A DNA stretch of 33,782 bases from the NCBI GenBank assembly GCA_016781115.1, contig JADDQX010000003.1, forward strand, positions 4,675 to 38,456, written 5' to 3'. The DNA is from Actinomycetota bacterium (GTDB taxonomy: Bacteria > Actinomycetota > CADDZG01 > WHSQ01). The notes beneath the pieces were generated by a model. It saw only the letters and a list, made by a program, of their open reading frames with translations. It was not told the DNA's origin and made no database searches. Both the position numbers and the translations under genes were made by a program. Below, one piece after another: positions 18,589 to 27,321 of this stretch; the stretch's first letter is position 1; each line of letters begins with the position of its first letter.

Positions 18589-21152
18589 AGCCGCGCTCAC
18601 AGCCGGGGCTGCAAGCCGTGATCATGGCGGGCGGGGAAGGATCCCGGCTCCGGCCGCTCACCAGCAACCTTCCGAAGCCGATGCTGCCCATCGCGAACCG
18701 TCCGATGATGGAGCACATCATCATGTTGCTGAGGGAGCACGGCATCACCGATGTCGTCGCCACCGTTCAGTTCCTGGCCTCGTTGATCCGCAACTACTTC
18801 GGAGACGGCAGCGATCTCGGCGTTTCGCTGTCTTACGCCAACGAAGAGGTTCCGTTGGGCACCGCCGGCTCGGTGCTGGGAGCACGTGACCTGTTGTCGG
18901 GGACGTTCGTGGTGATCTCCGGGGACGCGCTGACGGACATCGATCTGCAGGAGGTGATCGACTTCCACAGAGCGAGAGCGGCGGCGGCAACGCTCGTTCT
19001 CAAGCGCGTCCAGGATCCTCTGGAGTTCGGGATCGTGATGACGGCTGAAGACGGGCGGGTGGAGCGTTTCCTCGAGAAGCCGAGCTGGGGGCAGGTCTTC
19101 TCCGACACGATCAATACCGGCATCTACGTGTTGGAACCAGAGATCTTCGACCTCATCCCGCCCGACCAGCCGTATGACTTCTCGTCGGAGCTCTTCCCGG
19201 CGATGCTCGACAAGGGCCTGCCGCTGTACGGCTTCATCAGCGACGCGTACTGGACCGACGTCGGCAACACCGACGCGTTCCTGCAGGCGCAACGGGACGT
19301 GCTCACGGGAGCGGTGCGGACGGATCTTCCGGGGTTCGAGCTCCGGCCGGGCGTGTGGGTGGGCGAAGACGTAGAGATCCATCCCACGGCGCGTATCGAG
19401 GGACCGGCTCTGATCGGAGACAACAGCCGCATCGGCGCCGGAGCCACGGTGGGACCAGGCACCGTGGTGGCCGGGAACTCCATCGTCGCGGACGATGCCG
19501 TCGTGAGCGGCGGCGTCGTGCTCGAACGCGCCTACGTCGGGCCCTACTCCCGCGTCCGCGGTGGCGTGATCGGGCGAGGCGCGAGCCTCGACAAGGGCGC
19601 GACCGTTGAAGAGGGAGCGGTCCTAGGCGACGACGTGTCGGTGGGGGCGGGCGCTGTCGTGAACCCTCGAGTGAAGGTTTACCCCGGTAGGACGGTGGAG
19701 GCCGGGGCGATCGTGACCGCGAGCGTGGTCCGCGAGCAACGGGCAACCCGCAGCCTGTTCGGGTCGAGGGGAGTCAGCGGACTCGTGAACGTGGGGATCA
19801 CTCCGGTGGTCGCGGTGCGCTTGGGGATGGCCTATGGCACCACGCTGAAACGGGGGAGCATCATCGTCACCGGCCGCGACTCCAGCCGCGCCTCCCGCAC
19901 GATGAAGCGGGCACTGGTGGCGGGGCTGAACGCTTCGGGAGTCACCGTGCACGACCTCGAGCTGGTTCCTCTTCCACTCACGCGGTTCACGGTCCGAGGT
20001 GAACAGGCGGCGGGCGGCATCAGCGTACGCACCTCTCCGGGGGACCCGGAGGTCGTCGAGATCCGTCTGTTCGACGCCGACGGCGCGGATCTGTCGGAAT
20101 CCGATCAGCGCAAGATCGAGCGGGTCTTCTTCCGCGAGGACTACCGGCGCGCCGCCCACAACAAGCTCGGCGAGCTCGAGTTCCCCCCACGGACGCTGGA
20201 GCAATATGCGGCGGGCCTGATGTCCGCTCTCGACGTCGCCTCGATCCGCAACCTGGCCCCCAAGGTGGTCGTCGACTACGCGTTCGGCGGCGCTTCGCTG
20301 GTCGGGCCGTCGTTCATGGGGCGGCTGGGCTGCGACATCTTGGCGGTCAACGCCTTCACCGACGAACACCGGCCGGTTCTCGTCACCGAGGACCTGGAGC
20401 GGCTGTTGGAGCAACTATGCGAGCACGTGCGCAAGTCCGGCTCCGACCTCGGCGTTCTGCTCGAGCCCGGCGGAGAGGTCGCTCACCTCGTCGACGACCA
20501 AGGTCGCCTGGTGGGACACGACCGGGCGCTCTTGGCATTCCTGAAGCACGAGACGGAGAGGGGAGCGCGCGAGGTCGCGGTGCCGGTTTGCGCCACCTCG
20601 GCCTGCGAGGCGGTGGCGGCGGCAGCCGGGGCGACGGTACGCCGGACCCCCGTGGCGCTTCCCGCGCTGATGTCGTTCGCCTCGCTCCCCGGCGTCGGGT
20701 TCGCCGGGAACTCGTTCGGGGAGCTCATCTTCCCGAGGTTCATGTCGGCTCCGGACGGGCTCATGACCTTCGGGAAGACGCTCGAGCTGCTCGCCCTGCA
20801 ACACCGGCCGCTGTCGGCGGTCGTGGACGATCTTCCGGTCTCGCACATGGCCACCCGGGACGTCCCCACGCCGTGGCAGCTGAAGGGGGCGGTGATGCGC
20901 CACATCGCCACTGCGACTGGATCCTCTTCGGGCGCGCCGAACCTGGTGCTGGTCGACGGGGTCAAGGTCGTCGAGGCGGCCGATCGCTGGGCGCTCGTGA
21001 TCCCGTACCCAGACGAGCCTCTGTGCCGCGTGTGGGCGGAGGCGCCTTCCCAGGCGGACGCTGACCTACTCGCGGACGCGTATGCACGCGCGGTGCAGGA
21101 TGTGGTCGCGGCGGAGCAGGATCCCACGGCGATCTCCTTATCAACTCATTGA
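18585..21152 (+). CDS. mannose-1-phosphate guanylyltransferase-like protein fused to hexapeptide repeats and a phosphomannomutase-like domain
   Basis: AVIMAGGEGSRLRPLTSNLPKPMLPIANRPMMEHII, SGDALTDIDL, hexapeptide repeats (~19370-19720), then VRLGMAYGTTLKRGSIIVTGRDSSRASRTMKRALVAGLNASGV. Confidence 0.9.
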   Translation: MKPRSQPGLQAVIMAGGEGSRLRPLTSNLPKPMLPIANRPMMEHIIMLLREHGITDVVATVQFLASLIRNYFGDGSDLGVSLSYANEEVPLGTAGSVLGARDLLSGTFVVISGDALTDIDLQEVIDFHRARAAAATLVLKRVQDPLEFGIVMTAEDGRVERFLEKPSWGQVFSDTINTGIYVLEPEIFDLIPPDQPYDFSSELFPAMLDKGLPLYGFISDAYWTDVGNTDAFLQAQRDVLTGAVRTDLPGFELRPGVWVGEDVEIHPTARIEGPALIGDNSRIGAGATVGPGTVVAGNSIVADDAVVSGGVVLERAYVGPYSRVRGGVIGRGASLDKGATVEEGAVLGDDVSVGAGAVVNPRVKVYPGRTVEAGAIVTASVVREQRATRSLFGSRGVSGLVNVGITPVVAVRLGMAYGTTLKRGSIIVTGRDSSRASRTMKRALVAGLNASGVTVHDLELVPLPLTRFTVRGEQAAGGISVRTSPGDPEVVEIRLFDADGADLSESDQRKIERVFFREDYRRAAHNKLGELEFPPRTLEQYAAGLMSALDVASIRNLAPKVVVDYAFGGASLVGPSFMGRLGCDILAVNAFTDEHRPVLVTEDLERLLEQLCEHVRKSGSDLGVLLEPGGEVAHLVDDQGRLVGHDRALLAFLKHETERGAREVAVPVCATSACEAVAAAAGATVRRTPVALPALMSFASLPGVGFAGNSFGELIFPRFMSAPDGLMTFGKTLELLALQHRPLSAVVDDLPVSHMATRDVPTPWQLKGAVMRHIATATGSSSGAPNLVLVDGVKVVEAADRWALVIPYPDEPLCRVWAEAPSQADADLLADAYARAVQDVVAAEQDPTAISLSTH

Positions 21153-21187
21153 CATATCTACATAGCACTTCGACAAAAGGAGGATCG

Positions 21188-21571
21188 GTGTCTGAGTTCC
21201 CCGACGATCGTCGCTACACCAAGGATCACGAATGGGCGCGGGCCGAAGATGGACGGATCGTCGTAGGCATCACCGACTACGCCCAAGATCAACTGGGAGA
21301 CGTCGTGTTCGTGGGCCTGCCGGAGGCGGGCACCGAGGTGCAGGCGAATCAACCTCTGGGAGAGGTGGAGTCGACGAAGTCCGTGTCGGACGTTTACAGC
21401 CCTGTGAGCGGCAAGGTGGTGGAGAAGAACGCGGAGGTCGAGCAGAAGCCGGAGCTGATCAACGACGACCCCTACGGACGGGGGTGGCTGGTCGCGCTGG
21501 ATGCGAGCGACGGCAGCCTCGAAGGGTTGATGGACGCAGCCGAGTACCAGCGATTCACGGAGTCGTCATGA
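21188..21571 (+). CDS. gcvH: glycine cleavage system H protein
   Basis: KDHEWARAEDGRIVVGITDYAQDQLGDVVFVGLPEAG, lipoyl site EVESTKSVSDVYSPVSGKV. GTG 21188 follows AAAAGGAGGA. Confidence 0.96.
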   Translation: MSEFPDDRRYTKDHEWARAEDGRIVVGITDYAQDQLGDVVFVGLPEAGTEVQANQPLGEVESTKSVSDVYSPVSGKVVEKNAEVEQKPELINDDPYGRGWLVALDASDGSLEGLMDAAEYQRFTESS

Positions 21572-21585
21572 CGGGTTTCGCGACT

Positions 21586-21613
21586 TTGACCAAGCCTAAA
21601 GCTGTGCTATAGG
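21586..21613 (+). promoter_or_regulatory. sigma70-like promoter TTGACC-N16-TATAGG upstream of the FHA gene
   Basis: -35 at 21586-21591, -10 at 21608-21613 with upstream TGC; predicted TSS within a few nt of the ATG at 21624. Confidence 0.65.
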
Positions 21614-21623
21614 GTCAGCGGCC

Positions 21624-22094
21624 ATGTACTGCACGAACTGCGGGCACAAGAACCCCGAGGGCAGCAACTTCTGCGCCTCCTGTGGAACACCCCTGACCGA
21701 CCGGGTCTCCGGCCACGACACCACGATCACCTTCGCTACCCCGGAGCTGGAGACGGACCTCGAGGAAGAGGTCCACATCTCACCCGAGGAGCTCGAGGAC
21801 GGCCGTGGGGTCCTGATCGTGAAGCGGGGGCCGAACGCGGGGAGCAAGTTCTTCCTCGACAGCGACCACACCCACATCGGGCGTCATCCGGATAGCGAGA
21901 TCTTCCTCGACGACATCACCGTGTCGCGGCGGCACGCCGAGATCCGAAGGGGCGAAGATGGCTTCGCCATCCACGACGTCGGAAGCCTGAACGGGACCTA
22001 CGTGAACCGGGAGCGGGTGGAGCAAGGCGGACTGCGCAGCGGCGACGAGATCCAGGTAGGCAAGTTCAAGCTCGTGTTCCTGGGCGGCGCGTAG
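21624..22094 (+). CDS. zinc-ribbon plus FHA-domain protein (GarA-like)
   Basis: N-terminal CTNCGHKNPEGSNFCASCG zinc ribbon; C-terminal VLIVKRGPNAGSKFFLDSDHTHIGRHPDSEIFLDDITVSRRHAEI...VGSLNGTYVNRERV...GDEIQVGKFKLVFL FHA. Confidence 0.92.
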   Translation: MYCTNCGHKNPEGSNFCASCGTPLTDRVSGHDTTITFATPELETDLEEEVHISPEELEDGRGVLIVKRGPNAGSKFFLDSDHTHIGRHPDSEIFLDDITVSRRHAEIRRGEDGFAIHDVGSLNGTYVNRERVEQGGLRSGDEIQVGKFKLVFLGGA

Positions 22095-22096
22095 CG

Positions 22097-22810
22097 ATGC
22101 CGCTGTCCCGATCGCGCGATTACCTCAGCATCGGCGAGGTGCTGGAGAGCGTAAGGGCGGACTTCCCGGACGTGAGCATCTCGAAGATCAGGTTCCTGGA
22201 GGCCGAAGGACTGATCGTGCCCGAACGAACGGCATCTGGGTACCGCAAGTTCTACGAGAGCGACGTCGCTCGCCTGCGCTACATCCTGTCGTTGCAGCGG
22301 GACCAGTTCCTGCCGCTTCGGGTCATCAAGCAGAGGTTGAGGGATGCCGACGCGAACGGCGGGATCCCGTCGGACGTCGCCGCCGGTTCCTCTCAGGACA
22401 CCGGGAAGTCGAGCGGAGGCAACGGCGCGGTCGCGGCCTTGACCAGCGTGCAGTTGGATCGGGACGAGCTTCGGTCGGCGGCGAACCTGTCGGAAACGGA
22501 GATGCAGGGCCTGGAAGAGTTCGGGATCTTGGCACGCCCCGCCAGCGGCACTTACGACGAGAACGATCTGGTGGTGGCGCGGGCGGCTCGGCGCTTCTTC
22601 GACTTCGGCGTCGAGCCCCGGCACCTCCGCATGTACCGCCAGTTCGCCGAGAGGGAGGCTGCGTTCTTCGAGCAGATCGTGGGACCGGGCGCGCGGCGAC
22701 GTGACCCGTCGGCGCAGACGGAAGCGACGGAGTCCGTGCACGAGCTCGCCGCCCTGTCTCGGCAGCTCAAAGAAGCAGCCCTGCGATCGAGCCTGCGCGA
22801 GATCCTGTAG
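22097..22810 (+). CDS. MerR-family regulator, FtsR-like
   Basis: LSIGEVLESVRADFPDVSISKIRFLEAEGLIVPERTASGYRKFYESDVARLRYILSLQRDQFLPLRVIKQRL; position directly after the GarA-like FHA gene. Confidence 0.88.
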   Translation: MPLSRSRDYLSIGEVLESVRADFPDVSISKIRFLEAEGLIVPERTASGYRKFYESDVARLRYILSLQRDQFLPLRVIKQRLRDADANGGIPSDVAAGSSQDTGKSSGGNGAVAALTSVQLDRDELRSAANLSETEMQGLEEFGILARPASGTYDENDLVVARAARRFFDFGVEPRHLRMYRQFAEREAAFFEQIVGPGARRRDPSAQTEATESVHELAALSRQLKEAALRSSLREIL

Positions 22811-22816
22811 CGATTT

Positions 22817-24007
22817 GTGTATCTGTCGATAAAGCGACACCACCTCTGGTTCCTCGCGTGCCTGCTCCTGGTGTCGGCGGCGCTGGGGGGCGTGTCCGGC
22901 TCTGCAGCCGCCGAAGCCCCCGAGCCTCCTGAGGTCGGTTGTCGCGCCTGTCTCGCCTTCGATGCGGTGGGTCAGCGGGTCCTCTACCGGCGAAACATCC
23001 ACGAGCGGCTGCCGAACGCCAGCACGACGAAGATGATGACGGCGCTCTTGACCGTCCGCGGCGCGCGCATGGGCGATCTCGTCCGGGTCACCTCGGAGGC
23101 CGCGGCCGTCGGCGGGGGCGGCCTCGACCTCGATACCGGAGATGTCTTGTCGGTGCGGGACCTCCTCTACGCCCTGCTCCTGGATTCCTCGAACGAAGCG
23201 GCTGCGGCACTGGCCGCGCACGTCGGTGGTGACATCGACCGGTTCGTAGCGCAGATGAACCGTGCGGCTCGGGCGGTGGGAGCTGAGAACACCGCCTTCG
23301 CGAACCCTCATGGGCTGGATGAACCCGGCCATTTCTCCAGCCCCTACGACCTGGCGCTCATCGCCCAGGACCTGTTGGCGACGCCCGAGCTCGCTCGGAT
23401 CGTCGCGACCCGGAGGCGAGCGATCTCCACGCCGGAGGGCAGGGTGGTGGTCGAGAACCGTAATCTTCTACTCGAGAGTTATCCCGGCGCCCTCGGCGTC
23501 AAGACCGGCAGGACCTTGGGCGCAGGAGAGGTGCTGGTCGCGGCCGCCGAGCGGGGGGGCCGTCGGATCCTCACTGTCGCGATGCGATCCGTCGACGCCG
23601 CGGAGGACTCACGCCGGCTGCTGAACTATGGGTTCGCGCGGCTTCGGTTCTTGGAGCGCCGCGCCACGCGTACGTCGGTGCTGGTCGCGGCGCGCGAGCA
23701 GGTGGGGTCGCTGGTGTTCGACCCCGCTGGGTCTGCCGCCGTCGTCGCAGCAGAGGAGGTTGCCGGCGCGGCTTCTCTCGAGGACCCCGTCGACGTGAGC
23801 TTCACCCCTGCGGACGATCTGCTGCTGCCTCTGGACGCGGGCGAAGAGGTTGGGACGGTGGAGGTGACGGTGGGGGAGACGGTGGTCGGAACGGTTCCCG
23901 CTCTAGCAGACGATGCCGTCGCCGTCGAGCCGCCGTCGTGGGGCACCCGCGCGCTGTCGGGGCTCCTGCGGGTCGCGGCCAGCGTCGTCCCTGGAGCAAG
24001 CGCATGA
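22817..24007 (+). CDS. D-alanyl-D-alanine carboxypeptidase (S11/PBP5-type)
   Basis: Signal-peptide-like N-terminus; SxxK in NASTTKMMTALLT; SSN in LLDSSNEAAAALA; KTG in GVKTGRTLGAG. Confidence 0.93.
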   Translation: MYLSIKRHHLWFLACLLLVSAALGGVSGSAAAEAPEPPEVGCRACLAFDAVGQRVLYRRNIHERLPNASTTKMMTALLTVRGARMGDLVRVTSEAAAVGGGGLDLDTGDVLSVRDLLYALLLDSSNEAAAALAAHVGGDIDRFVAQMNRAARAVGAENTAFANPHGLDEPGHFSSPYDLALIAQDLLATPELARIVATRRRAISTPEGRVVVENRNLLLESYPGALGVKTGRTLGAGEVLVAAAERGGRRILTVAMRSVDAAEDSRRLLNYGFARLRFLERRATRTSVLVAAREQVGSLVFDPAGSAAVVAAEEVAGAASLEDPVDVSFTPADDLLLPLDAGEEVGTVEVTVGETVVGTVPALADDAVAVEPPSWGTRALSGLLRVAASVVPGASA

Positions 24008-24603
24008 CTTCGCCCGACCACGCGGGTGAGCCCCTGATCGCGCGCCGGGAGCTCGCGTGCGGGATCGACCGGGTGGGGATGCAGATGAGCAACGACCTCG
24101 CCTCGTTGCCCCGGCCCCCTCTGCTGGTCGGCGTTCTGAAGGGATCTACGTTGTTCCTCGCCGACCTCATGAGGTCGATGCAGATCGAGGTAGAGATCGA
24201 CTTCATCTCTATCTCTGCCTACTCCTCGACGGGCAGCTCTTCGGGTGTGGTTCGGATCGTGAAGGACCTGGAGGTCGACATCGCCGGGCGCGACGTGGTG
24301 ATCGTCGAAGACATCGTGGACACGGGGCTGACGCTCAACTATCTGCGACGCAGCCTCGGCGAACGAGGGCCGCGCTCGCTGCGCGCGGCGACGCTGCTCG
24401 ACAAGGTCGCGCGCCGCATCGTTCCCGTCGAGGTGGAGTATTCCGCTTTCGAGGTACCGGACGTGTTCGTCGTTGGTTACGGGCTCGACTTCCAGGGTCT
24501 CTATCGCAACGTTCCGGAGATCCTCGCAGTGAAGGACATAGCGAAGCTCGCGAACGATCCGATGCTCCTGGTGCGGTCGTTGTTCGTGGAAACCAGCGCC
24601 TAG
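24004..24603 (+). CDS. hpt: hypoxanthine phosphoribosyltransferase
   Basis: LLVGVLKGSTLFLADLMRSM, PRPP loop VVIVEDIVDTGLTLNYLRRSL, VGYGLDFQGLYRNVPEI. ATG 24004 overlaps the upstream stop. Confidence 0.93.
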   Translation: MTSPDHAGEPLIARRELACGIDRVGMQMSNDLASLPRPPLLVGVLKGSTLFLADLMRSMQIEVEIDFISISAYSSTGSSSGVVRIVKDLEVDIAGRDVVIVEDIVDTGLTLNYLRRSLGERGPRSLRAATLLDKVARRIVPVEVEYSAFEVPDVFVVGYGLDFQGLYRNVPEILAVKDIAKLANDPMLLVRSLFVETSA

Positions 24604-24624
24604 GGGAGTGTTAGTTTCGCCCCC

Positions 24625-25104
24625 ATGAAGGAGCTTTCGCTCGTGGGGGTGCGCGTAGAGCTGCCTTCCAATCAGCCGATCGTCCTCCTCAAGGAATCCG
24701 ACGGAGAGCGCTATCTCCCGATCTGGATCGGCGCGGTGGAGGCGACCGCGATCGCGTTCGCGCTGCAAGGCATCCAGACCCCGCGGCCGATGACGCACGA
24801 CCTCATGCGCGACATCCTCGGCGAGACGCAGGTCGCGGTCGAGCGGATCCTCATCTCCGAGCTCGTCGACCAAACCTTCTACGCGCTCATCCGGATGAGC
24901 AGTGACGGCCGCACGGTCGAGGTGTCGTCGCGCCCGAGCGACGCGATCGCTCTGGCCGTGAGGATCAACGCTCCTATCTACGCGGCGGAGGAGGTTCTGG
25001 ACCAGGCGGGCATCGAGCTGCGCGATGAAGAGGAGACCGAGGTCGAGAAGTTCCGCGAGTTCCTGGATCAGGTGAGCCCCGAGGACTTCGCGGCGGACCA
25101 GTAG
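24625..25104 (+). CDS. bifunctional nuclease (BFN) family protein
   Basis: LPIWIGAVEATAIAFALQGIQTPRPMTHDLMRDIL...SRPSDAIALAVRINAPIYAAEEVLDQAG. Confidence 0.92.
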   Translation: MKELSLVGVRVELPSNQPIVLLKESDGERYLPIWIGAVEATAIAFALQGIQTPRPMTHDLMRDILGETQVAVERILISELVDQTFYALIRMSSDGRTVEVSSRPSDAIALAVRINAPIYAAEEVLDQAGIELRDEEETEVEKFREFLDQVSPEDFAADQ

Positions 25105-25106
25105 TC

Positions 25107-25128
25107 ATGGTCGGCGGACGCCGACCAT
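25107..25128. terminator. stem-loop downstream of the BFN gene
   Basis: ATGGTCGGCG-GA-CGCCGACCAT perfect 10-bp inverted repeat 2 nt after the stop codon; no T-tract. Confidence 0.5.
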
Positions 25129-25215
25129 TCGTGCTGCAAGGTCCTCGGCTGGGCCGAGTCCCTTGGAGTAGCTCAGAGGTACGCGCGACTCTCTACCTTC
25201 GCTTTAGGGTTGTCC

Positions 25216-25244
25216 TTGACATCGTCCCGGTTCGGCCCTAGTGT
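25216..25244 (+). promoter_or_regulatory. sigma70-like promoter TTGACA-N17-TAGTGT upstream of the second MerR gene
   Basis: -35 TTGACA 25216-25221, 17-nt spacer, -10 TAGTGT 25239-25244. Confidence 0.75.
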
Positions 25245-25296
25245 TTCCCATCCACGTAACTACGAGCGTGTCAGTAACTGCGACGGGGAGAAGATC

Positions 25297-25782
25297 ATGA
25301 TCGAGACGGGGTACCGCGGACCGCAGACCTGCAAGATCGTAGACATCACCTACCGCCAGCTGGACTACTGGACGCGCACCGGCCTCGTGATCCCGTCGCT
25401 CCAAGAGGCGAAGGGCTCCGGAACGCAGCGTCTGTACTCCTTCAACGACCTCCTCCAGCTGAAGGTCATCAAGAGCCTGACCGATGCCGGCGCGAGCCTT
25501 CAGAAGGTTCGCCAGGCCATCGAGTACGTCCGCGACCACCTCGACGACGACTGGTCGAAGGTGACGATCGTGACCGACGGCAACGGCGTGTACGCATGCA
25601 CTTCCGACGCGCAGGTGGTCGATCTTCTGCGTTCGGGCCAGGGCGTGCTGGGCGCGATAGTGGCGGTCGACAAGGTGCGCGATCAGCTGGCGGGCACTTT
25701 GCGCGAACTCCGTCCCGTGGGCGAGCAGGTGGAGTACGGTTCGAGCGACCCGAAGGTGGCGGCGACGGCCAAGGAGGGGTAA
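25297..25782 (+). CDS. MerR-family regulator (second)
   Basis: YRGPQTCKIVDITYRQLDYWTRTGLVIPSLQEAKGSGTQRLYSFNDLLQLKVIKSLTDAGASLQKVRQAIEYVRD. ATG 25297 preferred over 25210, which lies in the promoter. Confidence 0.9.
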   Translation: MIETGYRGPQTCKIVDITYRQLDYWTRTGLVIPSLQEAKGSGTQRLYSFNDLLQLKVIKSLTDAGASLQKVRQAIEYVRDHLDDDWSKVTIVTDGNGVYACTSDAQVVDLLRSGQGVLGAIVAVDKVRDQLAGTLRELRPVGEQVEYGSSDPKVAATAKEG

Positions 25783-25785
25783 GCG

Positions 25786-26238
25786 ATCCTGGAGGGCAGC
25801 GACGGTCCGAGCGATCGGGCCACACCCTCACTTCCCCACGAGCGCGTCCCGTTCGCGCACAACAGCGAGCGTCAGTTCGCGAAGCTCCTCGACTTCTATC
25901 GGATCGAGTGGTGCTACGAGCCCACCACCTTCGACATCGAATGGGATCGAAGCGGCACCGCGACGCAGCGGTTCTCGCCCGACTTCTACCTGCCGGCGTT
26001 CGATCTCTACATCGAGATCACGACGCTCAACCAGAAGCTTGTGACGAAGAAGAACCGTAAAGCGCGTCGCCTGATGGAGCTCTATCCGGACGTGAAGTGC
26101 AAGATCCTCTACCAGCGTGATTACCTGAACCTGCTGATCAAGTACGGGCTGGAAGAGCCGTCTCAAGGTGCGCTCCTGGCGGCGAAGGACGACGAGCCGC
26201 CGCCGATCGCTCTGTTCGAAAAGCCACTAGCGGGTTAG
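25786..26238 (+). CDS. PD-(D/E)XK-like hypothetical protein with non-canonical or uncertain start
   Basis: Open frame ILEGSDGPSDRATPSLPHERVPFAHNSERQFAKLLDFYRIEWCYEPTTFDIEWDRSGTATQRFSPDFYLPAFDLYIEITTLNQKLVTKKNRKARRLMELYPDVKCKILYQRDYLNLLIKYGLE. No ATG/GTG/TTG in frame until GTG 26041; AAGGAGG at 25771-25777. Confidence 0.65.
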   Translation: MLEGSDGPSDRATPSLPHERVPFAHNSERQFAKLLDFYRIEWCYEPTTFDIEWDRSGTATQRFSPDFYLPAFDLYIEITTLNQKLVTKKNRKARRLMELYPDVKCKILYQRDYLNLLIKYGLEEPSQGALLAAKDDEPPPIALFEKPLAG

Positions 26239-27317
26239 TGCTGCAAGAGAGGGCGACCCCGCTGCTCGCGGAGCATCGGGAGCTGGGTGCAAGGCTGACC
26301 GACTTCGGCGGCTGGCAGATGCCCCTCCAGTACACCGGCGTCATCTCCGAGCACAACGCGGTGCGCTCCGCGGCCGGTGTGTTCGACGTCTCGCATCTCG
26401 GCAAGCTCCGCGTGGCGGGAACCACGAGCGAGGAGGCTCTTCAACGGACTCTCACCGCAGACGTCGCCGCGCTTGTCCCCGGCCGCGCCACGTACTCGTT
26501 GGTCCTGACCGAAGACGGCGGCTGCATCGATGACGTGTTCGTCTATCGCCTTTCGGAGCGAGAGTGGTTGGTGGTGCCGAATGCCTCGAACGTGACCGCG
26601 GTCGCCGAGGCGATAGCCGAGGCCGGAGCCGACCCGGTCGACGACTGGGACCGCTTCGCGATCCTGGCGCTCCAAGGCCCCCGTTCGATCGAGCTGTTCG
26701 AGACCGCGTGGCCGGGGTTCGGGGTCCACAGGCTGGCGCTTCATGCATGGGACGAGCTGGAGTTCGACACCGGCACCGGCCTCGTCGCCCGCACCGGCTA
26801 CACGGGAGAGAGGGGAGTGGAGATGTACGTGCCGGCGGGCTCTGCGGCCACCGTGTTCCACAGGCTCCTCGCGTTGGGGGCGACGCCCGCCGGCCTCGGC
26901 GCGCGCGACACGCTCAGGTTGGAGATGGGCTACGCCCTCTACGGCCACGAGATCACGCGGGAGGTGAACCCGCTGGAGGCGGGACTCGGATGGGTGCTTG
27001 CATGGGACACGCCGTTCCGCGGACGAGAGGCCCTCGAGAAGGTTCGAGCCGACAAGCCGGCGCGGAAGCTCTTCGGCGTCCGCTGCATGAGCAGGGGGAT
27101 CCCTCGTCAGGGGCACTCGGTCGTCGCCGGCGGGTCCGCCCTCGGCGAGGTCACCAGCGGCAACTTCTCACCGACGCTGCAGACGGGTATCGCGCTCGCG
27201 CTGGGGCCACGCGCGACGGCGCCCTCACCGGGGGACGAGGTCGCGATCGAGGCACGCGGCCGGCGGATCGTGGGCGTTATCGTCAAGCCCCCCTTCATCG
27301 AGAAAGGCAAGAAGTAG
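26238..27317 (+). CDS. gcvT: glycine cleavage system aminomethyltransferase (T protein)
   Basis: GARLTDFGGWQMPLQYTGVISEHNAVRSAAGVFDVSHLGKLRV; GYTGERGVEMYVP; GLGARDTLRLEMGYALYGHEI. GTG 26238. Confidence 0.95.
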   Translation: MLQERATPLLAEHRELGARLTDFGGWQMPLQYTGVISEHNAVRSAAGVFDVSHLGKLRVAGTTSEEALQRTLTADVAALVPGRATYSLVLTEDGGCIDDVFVYRLSEREWLVVPNASNVTAVAEAIAEAGADPVDDWDRFAILALQGPRSIELFETAWPGFGVHRLALHAWDELEFDTGTGLVARTGYTGERGVEMYVPAGSAATVFHRLLALGATPAGLGARDTLRLEMGYALYGHEITREVNPLEAGLGWVLAWDTPFRGREALEKVRADKPARKLFGVRCMSRGIPRQGHSVVAGGSALGEVTSGNFSPTLQTGIALALGPRATAPSPGDEVAIEARGRRIVGVIVKPPFIEKGKK

Positions 27318-27321
27318 CTTT

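Noticed and set aside
25168-25215. tRNA-like string GGAGTAGCTCAGAGGTACGCGCGACTCTCTACC after the BFN gene
   Set aside because: It resembles a D-arm, but there is no matching acceptor stem, T-arm (GGTTCRA) or proper anticodon arm; the MerR promoter begins at 25216.
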